Below, piece by piece: positions 57,076 through 64,000 of a stretch of DNA of 64,000 nt. Source of the DNA: Neorhizobium petrolearium (lineage in GTDB: Bacteria; Pseudomonadota; Alphaproteobacteria; Rhizobiales; Rhizobiaceae); NCBI RefSeq assembly GCF_017873175.1, contig NZ_JAGGJW010000007.1, positions 248,001-312,000 of the forward strand, read 5' to 3'. The number at the start of each line of letters is the position of its first letter. The first letter of the stretch is position 1. The notes under the pieces were generated by a model. It was not told the DNA's origin and made no database searches. It worked only from the letters and a program-made list of their open reading frames with translations. The translations under genes were made by a program, and so were the position numbers.

Positions 57076-58551
57076 ATGAAGATTCAGCCGATGAAATTGC
57101 GGGACCTTGCCGGACGGGATTTTCCGGAAATAGCGGAGCTCATGGCCGGACCGGCGGGTGAGCTCGATGTGAAGGGCATTTCCTCCGACAGCCGCAAGGT
57201 GGTTCCCGGTATGCTATTTGCCGCGCTTGCTGGCTCAAAGGCCGACGGTTCGGCCTATATCGGCGATGCCGCAGCCCGTGGTGCCGTTGCGGCCATCGCT
57301 GGCCATCCGGCGGATGCGGGAATTCCGGTCCTGGCGGTTTCCAGTCCGCGCCGGCTGCTGGCGCTTGCCGCGGCTCGATTCTACGGTGCGCAGCCGGAAA
57401 CCATGGTTGCTGTAACGGGGACGGCCGGCAAAACCTCGGTTGCCTCCTTCACCCGTCAGATATGGGCGTATGCCGGTTTTGCCGCAGCTCAGATCGGTAC
57501 CACCGGTGTGGTTTCTCCAACCCGCAACGACTACGGTTCGCTGACGACGCCCGATCCGGTCGAGCTCCAGAAGCTGCTTGCCGAACTTGCCGCCGAAGGC
57601 GTCACCCATGCCGCCATGGAGGCGTCCAGCCACGGCCTCGACCAGAGCCGCCTCGACGGTGTGCGCCTCTCGGCTGCCGCGTTCACCAATCTCGGCCGCG
57701 ACCACATGGATTACCATCCGACGGTGGAAAGCTATATGGCCGCCAAGATGCGGCTTTTCGATACGCTGATGCCGAAAGGTTCGCTGGCGGTGATCTTTGC
57801 CGACGACCCGTGGTCTGAGGAGGCGATCCGCGTCGCCACCGCCTCCGGCCTCGATGTCCGCACCGTCGGCCGCAAGGGCAATTATTTGTGCCTCAAGCGG
57901 GTTGAGCACTTCCGCCACAAGCAGACCGCCGAAGTCCATTTCGGCGATGAAATCTTCGAAGTGGATATTCCGCTCGCCGGTGATTTCCAGGTTGCGAATG
58001 CATTGGTCTCGGCGGGGCTCGCCATGTCGACCGGCGTGGCTGCTCCCGTTGCCATAACTGCACTTGAAAAACTGGTTGGCGCTTCCGGCCGCCTCGAACT
58101 GGTCGGTCATACACGGGATGGCGCGCTCGCCTATGTCGATTATGCCCACAAGCCGGATGCATTGGAAAATGTGCTGACATCCGTGCGCCCCTTCACGACA
58201 GGCCGGGTCATCGTGGTCTTCGGCTGCGGCGGTGATCGCGACAAGGGCAAACGGCCGATCATGGGGGAGGTGGCGACAAGGCTTGCCGACGTCGTCATCG
58301 TCACCGACGACAATCCTCGGTCCGAGGTTCCCGAAGTGATTCGATCCGAGATCATGGCCGCGGCGCCCGGCGCGATCGAGATCGGCGACCGGTCGCAAGC
58401 AATCCGAGAGGCCGTGCGCATGCTCAATTCCGGCGACACTCTGATCGTTGCCGGCAAAGGCCATGAGGAGGGCCAGACGATCGGCGCGACGATCCTGCCG
58501 TTTTCCGATCATGTGGAGGTACGCAAGGCGCTGGAGGAGCTGAAGTCATGA
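57076..58551 (+). CDS. murE: UDP-N-acetylmuramoyl-tripeptide (meso-DAP-adding) ligase
   Basis: The protein is about 491 residues and has the Mur-ligase P-loop [14 protein letters not shown], the catalytic Lys/His region and the DNPR motif (TDDNPRSEV) that selects meso-diaminopimelate as substrate. It adds DAP to UDP-MurNAc-L-Ala-D-Glu in the cytoplasm. Starts at GTG 57058, ATG 57076 and ATG 57091 are all in frame; 57076 is a compromise. Its stop overlaps the murF start by four bases. Confidence 0.94.
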   Translation: MKIQPMKLRDLAGRDFPEIAELMAGPAGELDVKGISSDSRKVVPGMLFAALAGSKADGSAYIGDAAARGAVAAIAGHPADAGIPVLAVSSPRRLLALAAARFYGAQPETMVAVTGTAGKTSVASFTRQIWAYAGFAAAQIGTTGVVSPTRNDYGSLTTPDPVELQKLLAELAAEGVTHAAMEASSHGLDQSRLDGVRLSAAAFTNLGRDHMDYHPTVESYMAAKMRLFDTLMPKGSLAVIFADDPWSEEAIRVATASGLDVRTVGRKGNYLCLKRVEHFRHKQTAEVHFGDEIFEVDIPLAGDFQVANALVSAGLAMSTGVAAPVAITALEKLVGASGRLELVGHTRDGALAYVDYAHKPDALENVLTSVRPFTTGRVIVVFGCGGDRDKGKRPIMGEVATRLADVVIVTDDNPRSEVPEVIRSEIMAAAPGAIEIGDRSQAIREAVRMLNSGDTLIVAGKGHEEGQTIGATILPFSDHVEVRKALEELKS

Positions 58552-59981
58552 GCTTTCTGTGGACGTCGGAGGAGATGATGGCCGCCATGGGCGGCCGGCC
58601 GATCGGCACCCTGCCCGAGGGCATCACGGGCATTTCGATCGATAGCCGCACCATCGGCGATGGCGAGGCTTTTTTCGCCATCAAGGGCGATCGCGTGGAC
58701 GGTCACGATTTCGCCAGCATGGCTGTCGCGAACGGCGCGCCGCTGATCGTGGTCAGCGAGGCGAAGCTTCCCGCATTGGGCAAGCTCATCGTGCCGATGA
58801 TCATCGTCGACGACGTGCTCGCAGCGATGGGCCGGCTTGCCCTAGCATCGCGTGACCGCAGCCGGGCGCGTATCGTCGCTGTCACCGGTTCGGTCGGCAA
58901 GACGACGACGAAGGAGATGCTGCGTCAGGTACTGGCGCCCTCCGGCAAGGTGCATGCCGCCGTCGCTTCCTTCAACAATCACTGGGGCGTGCCGCTGACG
59001 CTCGCCCGCATGCCGGCGGATGCGGATTTCGGCGTCTTCGAAATCGGCATGAACCATCCGGGCGAGATTCGGCCGCTAGTGAAAATGGTGCGTCCGCATG
59101 TGGCGATCATCACCACGATCGCCGCCGCCCATCTCGGCCATTTCACGAGCCTTGAAGAGATCGCCGCCGCCAAGGCGGAGATTTTCGAGGGGCTCGAACC
59201 CGGCGGCTCGGCGATCCTCAATCGGGACAACAAGCAGTTCGACTTCCTGGAAAAGCAGGCGCAGGAGGCGGGGGTATCCCACGTCTATACCTTCGGCCAG
59301 CATGCGAAGGCGGATTTCCGGCTGGCGGATTTCGAAGGCAATGCGGAAGGTTCGACCGTCTGGGCCGTGCTGAACGGGGAAACTTCGGAAATCCATATCG
59401 GTGCAGCAGGCCGCCATATCGCCGAAAACGCCATGGCGGCGCTCGGCGCCTGTTTCCTCATGGGAGCGGACATGCCGAAGGCCATGGAGGCGCTTGCCGC
59501 CTTGAGGGCCGTCAAGGGCAGGGGCGAACGCCATCTCCTCGGCATCGGCGAGGGACATCTGACGCTGATCGACGAAAGCTACAACGCCAATCCGGCTTCC
59601 ATGCGGGCGGCGATCGCGCTCCTGGCATCCGCGACACCGGAACTTGCCGGCCGGCGAATCGCCGTGCTCGGCGACATGCTCGAGATGGGCGAATTCTCGG
59701 CAAAGGTGCACGAGGATCTGGCAGGTCCGCTGCTTGCCGCCGTCGTCGAGCATGTCTGGCTCGCCGGTCCGGAGATGGCGGCACTGCGCGACGCGCTTCC
59801 CGAAAGCGTCCATGTCGAATACCGCGAGAAAACCGCGGATCTGGCCGATTTCGTGGTGCGCTCGGTGAGGCCTGGCGACGTCGTCATGGTGAAGTCGTCG
59901 CTTGGACTTGGCTTCGGCAGGATCGTCGCAGCCCTGCTTGACAACTACCCGGCATTCCCGGACACGGAGCGCCACTCTTAA
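58548..59981 (+). CDS. murF: UDP-N-acetylmuramoyl-tripeptide-D-alanyl-D-alanine ligase
   Basis: The 477-residue enzyme has P-loop [43 protein letters not shown] and [11 protein letters not shown]. It attaches D-Ala-D-Ala, completing the UDP-MurNAc-pentapeptide. The start ATGA overlaps murE. The mraY gene follows 28 bases later. Confidence 0.96.
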   Translation: MSFLWTSEEMMAAMGGRPIGTLPEGITGISIDSRTIGDGEAFFAIKGDRVDGHDFASMAVANGAPLIVVSEAKLPALGKLIVPMIIVDDVLAAMGRLALASRDRSRARIVAVTGSVGKTTTKEMLRQVLAPSGKVHAAVASFNNHWGVPLTLARMPADADFGVFEIGMNHPGEIRPLVKMVRPHVAIITTIAAAHLGHFTSLEEIAAAKAEIFEGLEPGGSAILNRDNKQFDFLEKQAQEAGVSHVYTFGQHAKADFRLADFEGNAEGSTVWAVLNGETSEIHIGAAGRHIAENAMAALGACFLMGADMPKAMEALAALRAVKGRGERHLLGIGEGHLTLIDESYNANPASMRAAIALLASATPELAGRRIAVLGDMLEMGEFSAKVHEDLAGPLLAAVVEHVWLAGPEMAALRDALPESVHVEYREKTADLADFVVRSVRPGDVVMVKSSLGLGFGRIVAALLDNYPAFPDTERHS

Positions 59982-60009
59982 TTAGACGCGGCTTGAGAAA
60001 GGGCCTTGA

Positions 60010-61113
60010 ATGCTGATCTGGCTTGTGGAACTGGCGGATAGAATTCAATTCTTCAACCTGTTCCGATACATCACCTTCCGGACGGGTGCGGCCCTCTTCA
60101 CCTCTGCCTTTATCGTCTTCCTGTTTGGCCCGCGGATCATTGCTTCGCTACGCGTCCGGCAGGGCAAGGGCCAGCCGATCCGTGCCGACGGACCGCAGAC
60201 GCATTTCAAGAAAGCCGGTACGCCGACCATGGGCGGACTGATGATTCTCGCGGGCATCCTCGGTGGTTCGCTGCTCTGGGCCGATCTTTCCAACATCTAT
60301 GTGGTGGCCACGCTTCTCGTTACGCTCGGTTTCGGCGCGATCGGCTTCTATGACGACTACCTGAAGGTGACGAAGCAGACGGACAAGGGCTTTTCCGGCA
60401 AGGCGCGGCTTGGCATCGAATTCGTCATCGCCGGCATCGCCGTCTTCTTCATGATGCGCGTGGCGCTGGCGACGGGTTCTGCGACCAGTCCGGCTCTCGG
60501 CACGTCGATCGCCTTTCCTTTCCTCAAGGATTTCCTCCTCAATCTCGGGTTTTTCTTCATCCTGTTCGGCGGCTTCGTGATTGTCGCTGCGGGCAATGCG
60601 GTTAACCTGACGGACGGCCTCGATGGGCTCGCGATCGTGCCCGTCATGATCGCTGCGGCTTCCTTCGGCGTGATCGCCTATCTCGCCGGCAACGCGGTCT
60701 TTGCGAACTACCTGCAGATCAATTTCGTGCCCGGCACGGGTGAACTTGCCGTCATCCTCGGCGCGGTGATCGGTGCCGGCCTCGGCTTCCTCTGGTTCAA
60801 CGCGCCGCCGGCTGCGATCTTCATGGGCGACACCGGTTCGCTGGCGCTGGGCGGCCTGATCGGTTCGGTGGCCGTCGCCACCAAGCACGAGATCGTCATG
60901 GCGATCATCGGGGGCCTCTTCGTCATGGAGACGCTGTCGGTGATCATCCAGGTCGGATTCTTCAAGATGACCGGCCGGCGCGTCTTCCTGATGGCGCCGA
61001 TCCATCACCATTTCGAAAAGCTTGGCTGGACGGAAAGCCAGGTGGTGATCCGCTTCTGGATCATCGCCGTCGGGCTTGCGCTCCTCGGGCTTTCGACGCT
61101 CAAGCTCAGGTGA
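60010..61113 (+). CDS. mraY: Phospho-N-acetylmuramoyl-pentapeptide transferase
   Basis: The 367-residue polytopic protein has MraY hallmarks: [11 protein letters not shown], the acidic pair in [24 protein letters not shown] and the HHHFEKLGW loop. It transfers phospho-MurNAc-pentapeptide to undecaprenyl phosphate, forming lipid I in the inner membrane. Ten helices are expected. Confidence 0.97.
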   Translation: MLIWLVELADRIQFFNLFRYITFRTGAALFTSAFIVFLFGPRIIASLRVRQGKGQPIRADGPQTHFKKAGTPTMGGLMILAGILGGSLLWADLSNIYVVATLLVTLGFGAIGFYDDYLKVTKQTDKGFSGKARLGIEFVIAGIAVFFMMRVALATGSATSPALGTSIAFPFLKDFLLNLGFFFILFGGFVIVAAGNAVNLTDGLDGLAIVPVMIAAASFGVIAYLAGNAVFANYLQINFVPGTGELAVILGAVIGAGLGFLWFNAPPAAIFMGDTGSLALGGLIGSVAVATKHEIVMAIIGGLFVMETLSVIIQVGFFKMTGRRVFLMAPIHHHFEKLGWTESQVVIRFWIIAVGLALLGLSTLKLR

Positions 61114-61120
61114 CGCCAAG

Positions 61121-62527
61121 ATGATCCCGGTCACCACATTCAGGGATAAGCGGGTTGCGCTTTTCGGGCTCGGCGGATCCGGGCTTGCGACCGCCAGGGC
61201 GCTTGTCGCCGGCGGGGCGAAAGTGGTCGCCTGGGACGACAATCCGGATAGTGTCGGGAAGGCTGCGGGCGAGGGGATCACGACTGCTGATCTGCGCACC
61301 ATCGATTGGCCGGCCCAGGCCGCCTTCGTCCTGTCGCCAGGTGTGCCGCTCACCCACCCGAAGCCGCACTGGAGCGTCGATCTTGCCCGTGCGGCAGGCG
61401 TCGAGATCATCGGCGATGTCGAACTTTTCGTCCGCGAGCGCCGGGCACATGCGCCGGATTGCCCCTTCATTGCCATCACCGGCACCAACGGCAAGTCGAC
61501 CACGACGGCGCTGATCGCCCATATCCTGAAATCGAGCGGCCGCGACACCCAACTCGGCGGCAATATCGGCACGGCCATCCTGACGCTCGATCCGCCGAAG
61601 GCCGAGCGCTACTTTGTCGTCGAGTGCTCCTCCTACCAGATCGACCTTGCGCCGACACTTGATCCGACCGCCGGGATTCTGCTCAACCTGACGCCGGACC
61701 ACCTCGATCGGCACGGCACGATGCAGCATTATGCCGATATCAAGGAACGGCTGGTTGCCGGCAGCGAGACTGCGGTCATCGGTATCGATGATTCCCATTG
61801 CGCCCTGATCGCCGACCGCGTCGAGCGGGCTGGAGTGTCGGTGAGACGCATATCCAAGCGCAACGTCGTGGCCGATGGGCTTTATGCCGAAGGCACACGG
61901 ATCATCGAGGCGCAGGGCGGCACCTCCGCGGTGCTTGTCGATCTCGACAGCGTCCAGACGCTTAAAGGCAGCCACAACGCCCAGAACGCCGCCGCGGCAA
62001 TCGCTGCCTGCCTGGCGGTCGGCGTTTCCAGGGACGACATCCGTGCGGGGCTGAAATCCTTTCCGGGCCTCAAGCACCGCATGCAGCCGGTCGGGCGGCG
62101 TGGGCAGGCGGTGTTCGTTAACGATTCGAAGGCAACGAACGCGGAGGCCGCAGCGCCGGCGCTTTCCAGCTACGACCGTATCTACTGGATTGCCGGCGGT
62201 CTGCCGAAGGAAGGCGGGATCGCAAGCCTCGCTCCACTCTTTCCGCGTATCGTCAAGGCCTATCTGATCGGAGAGGCGGCGCCGGCGTTTGCAGCGACCC
62301 TCGGCGAGGCGGTGCCCTATGAGATTTCCGGCACGCTCGAAAGGGCCGTGGCGCATGCCGCAGCGGATGCGGGGGCTGACGCGATGCCGTCCGCGGTGAT
62401 GCTGTCGCCTGCTTGCGCCAGCTTCGATCAGTTCAAGAATTTCGAGGTTCGCGGCGATGCCTTTGTCGGCTACGTCGCGGCCCTCGAGGGAGTCACGATG
62501 TTGATCGAGACCGGAAAGGGACGCTGA
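61121..62527 (+). CDS. murD: UDP-N-acetylmuramoyl-L-alanine:D-glutamate ligase
   Basis: The 468-residue enzyme begins with a Rossmann-like region ([20 protein letters not shown]). It has the P-loop [28 protein letters not shown] and [15 protein letters not shown]. It adds D-glutamate to UDP-MurNAc-L-Ala. The ATG at 61121 follows the mraY stop by seven bases. The longer frame starts inside mraY. Confidence 0.96.
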   Translation: MIPVTTFRDKRVALFGLGGSGLATARALVAGGAKVVAWDDNPDSVGKAAGEGITTADLRTIDWPAQAAFVLSPGVPLTHPKPHWSVDLARAAGVEIIGDVELFVRERRAHAPDCPFIAITGTNGKSTTTALIAHILKSSGRDTQLGGNIGTAILTLDPPKAERYFVVECSSYQIDLAPTLDPTAGILLNLTPDHLDRHGTMQHYADIKERLVAGSETAVIGIDDSHCALIADRVERAGVSVRRISKRNVVADGLYAEGTRIIEAQGGTSAVLVDLDSVQTLKGSHNAQNAAAAIAACLAVGVSRDDIRAGLKSFPGLKHRMQPVGRRGQAVFVNDSKATNAEAAAPALSSYDRIYWIAGGLPKEGGIASLAPLFPRIVKAYLIGEAAPAFAATLGEAVPYEISGTLERAVAHAAADAGADAMPSAVMLSPACASFDQFKNFEVRGDAFVGYVAALEGVTMLIETGKGR

Positions 62528-62530
62528 CAG

Positions 62531-63685
62531 ATGGTAAGCCGCGCAGACCGAGGGCCGCTCGCAGACTGGTTCTGGACGATCGACCGTTTCTTCCTCGTCG
62601 CCTTCGTGCTTTTGATGGGCATCGGCTTCATGCTCTCCTTTGCGGCCTCACCGGCGGTTGCCGAGCGAATCGGCCTGCCAAGCTTCCATTTCGTCGAGCG
62701 GCATGCGCTCTTCATCCTGCCGTCATTGGCGGTGATGATCGGTCTTTCCTTCCTGACGCCGAGGCAGGTGCGCCGCACCGCGATCATCCTCCTCGTCATT
62801 TCGCTGGCGCTGATGGTGCTGGCGCTATTCTTCGGCGTTGAGGTCAAGGGTTCCCGGCGCTGGATCGGTGTCGGCACGTTCTCAATCCAACCTTCCGAAT
62901 TCATGAAGCCCGCCTTCGTTGTGGTCTGCGCCTGGCTCTTTGCCGAGCATGCGCGTCAGCCGGAAATTCCGGGCAATCTCTTCGCCATCATCCTGTTCGG
63001 CATCGTCGCGGCGTTGCTCGTCGCCCAGCCCGACCTCGGCCAGACCATCCTCACCAGCGTCGTCTGGGGCGGCATGTTCTTCATGGCCGGCATGCCGTGG
63101 CTCTGGATCGTCCTGCTCGGCGGTGTCGGGACAGGCGGCATTCTTGCGGCCTATTACATGCTGCCCCACGTGACCGCGCGTTTCGACAAGTTCCTGACGG
63201 GCGAAGGCGACCGGTTTCAGATCGAGACGGCGCATGAAGCGATCCTGCAGGGCGGCTGGTTCGGCCAGGGACCGGGCGAGGGGATTGTCAAGCGCATCCT
63301 GCCGGACAGCCATACGGACTTCATCTTCTCCGTTGCAGCGGAAGAATTCGGCATTATCTTCTGTATGGCGCTGGTGGCGGTCTTCGCCTTCGTCGTGTTG
63401 CGGGGCCTCAATCATGCCTTCAAGGAAGGCAATGACTTCAACCGCTTTGCGGTGGCGGGGCTCGTGCTGCAGATTGGCATGCAGTCGCTGATCAATATCG
63501 GCGTCAATCTGGAACTTATGCCGGCCAAAGGCATGACGCTGCCTTTGATTTCCTATGGCGGCTCGTCGATGATCGCTATCTGCATCACGGCGGGGTTCAT
63601 TCTGGCGCTCACGCGTCACCGCCCGGAAAAGCGGGCCAAGGAGAAGAGTCTGTTCCGTGTCGCTCAAGGCGTACCGGCGGAGTAA
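62531..63685 (+). CDS. ftsW: Peptidoglycan glycosyltransferase FtsW (SEDS family)
   Basis: The 384-residue polytopic protein has about ten helices with the SEDS signatures KGSRRWIGVGTFSIQPSEF, AQPDLGQTILT and the late PLISYGGSSMIAICI. It polymerises septal glycan from lipid II together with FtsI. The start follows murD by three bases. Confidence 0.96.
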   Translation: MVSRADRGPLADWFWTIDRFFLVAFVLLMGIGFMLSFAASPAVAERIGLPSFHFVERHALFILPSLAVMIGLSFLTPRQVRRTAIILLVISLALMVLALFFGVEVKGSRRWIGVGTFSIQPSEFMKPAFVVVCAWLFAEHARQPEIPGNLFAIILFGIVAALLVAQPDLGQTILTSVVWGGMFFMAGMPWLWIVLLGGVGTGGILAAYYMLPHVTARFDKFLTGEGDRFQIETAHEAILQGGWFGQGPGEGIVKRILPDSHTDFIFSVAAEEFGIIFCMALVAVFAFVVLRGLNHAFKEGNDFNRFAVAGLVLQIGMQSLINIGVNLELMPAKGMTLPLISYGGSSMIAICITAGFILALTRHRPEKRAKEKSLFRVAQGVPAE

Positions 63686-63691
63686 ATATAG

Positions 63692-64000
63692 ATGACCAAG
63701 GGCATCATCCTTCTTGCCGCCGGGGGAACCGGCGGTCACGTATTCCCGGCGGAGGCGCTCGCGTATGAGCTGAAGGCGAGGGGCTATTCCGTCCATCTCG
63801 TCACCGACAGCCGAGCGGAGCGTTTCGCGGGTACATTTCCAGCGGACGAGATTCATGTGGTTCCTTCAGCCACGCTGGGCTCGAAAAATCCGATTGCGGT
63901 CGCCCGTACCGGCTGGAGGCTCTGGACTGGGCTTCGCGCCGCCCGACGCTTGGTCGGCAAATTGAAGCCGCTCGCGGTCGTCGGCTTTGGCGGCTACCCC
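63692..64000 (+). CDS. murG: MurG: UDP-GlcNAc:lipid I N-acetylglucosaminyltransferase (partial, N-terminal 103 codons)
   Basis: The visible 103 residues begin [20 protein letters not shown] with the characteristic GGTGGH loop, and end in the VVGFGGYP motif at the window edge. MurG adds GlcNAc to lipid I, giving lipid II, at the cytoplasmic side of the inner membrane. The gene starts six bases after the ftsW stop and continues beyond 64000. Confidence 0.95.
   Translation, partial: MTKGIILLAAGGTGGHVFPAEALAYELKARGYSVHLVTDSRAERFAGTFPADEIHVVPSATLGSKNPIAVARTGWRLWTGLRAARRLVGKLKPLAVVGFGGYP

Overview
The window looks like a chromosomal segment from an alphaproteobacterium of the order Hyphomicrobiales, most likely family Rhizobiaceae. 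This rests on GC-rich sequence with strong third-position bias, a large SAM-regulated metH, a pyrophosphate-type phosphofructokinase, a btaAB betaine-lipid pair, many ABC and tripartite transporters, and an rnpB gene just ahead of a dcw cluster that begins with mraZ. No insertion sequence, phage gene, CRISPR array, tRNA or rRNA was recognised, so most of the segment reads as ordinary backbone.

Left part (1-9.8 kb): the start of a tripartite tricarboxylate transporter operon (tctC, tctB partial) faces a UbiD decarboxylase across a palindrome-rich control region. Next come the deleted and frameshifted remains of a PAS hybrid histidine kinase that still carries an intact receiver domain, an MgtC-like membrane protein, an AGE-family sugar epimerase, and metH. 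An ACATA/TATGT dyad sits in front of metH, and nearly the same sequence recurs in reverse orientation 29 kb away in front of a SahR-like ArsR-methyltransferase regulator and metF.

Catabolic region (9.9-21.4 kb): an ABC importer and an RpiR-type regulator lie on the minus strand, opposite a plus-strand set made of an N-formylglutamate amidohydrolase-like enzyme, an ethanolamine-permease-like APC transporter, a glutamine-synthetase-like ligase, an aldehyde dehydrogenase and an iron-type alcohol dehydrogenase. Together these would suit a gamma-glutamylated amino-alcohol (ethanolamine-like) degradation route. That is an inference, not an established assignment.

Middle (21.6-47.2 kb): an orphan ParA ATPase behind a CtrA-like box, an L,D-transpeptidase, small housekeeping enzymes, a DMT exporter/CaiB/ThDP-enzyme operon, ettA, a chemoreceptor, sahR-like/metF, a 25-codon membrane microprotein, several murein hydrolases, btaAB with a candidate Pho box, a SxxK serine hydrolase, a LysE-like transporter and PPi-phosphofructokinase.

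Right part (47.5-64 kb): a TerB/J-domain protein overlapping an AmpD-like amidase, a lytic transglycosylase, a DAO-family oxidoreductase, RNase P RNA, an acyltransferase, and the division/wall cluster mraZ-rsmH-ftsL-ftsI-murE-murF-mraY-murD-ftsW-murG (the last cut by the window edge). Four TGGG units at exact 10-bp spacing upstream of mraZ look like MraZ operator repeats.
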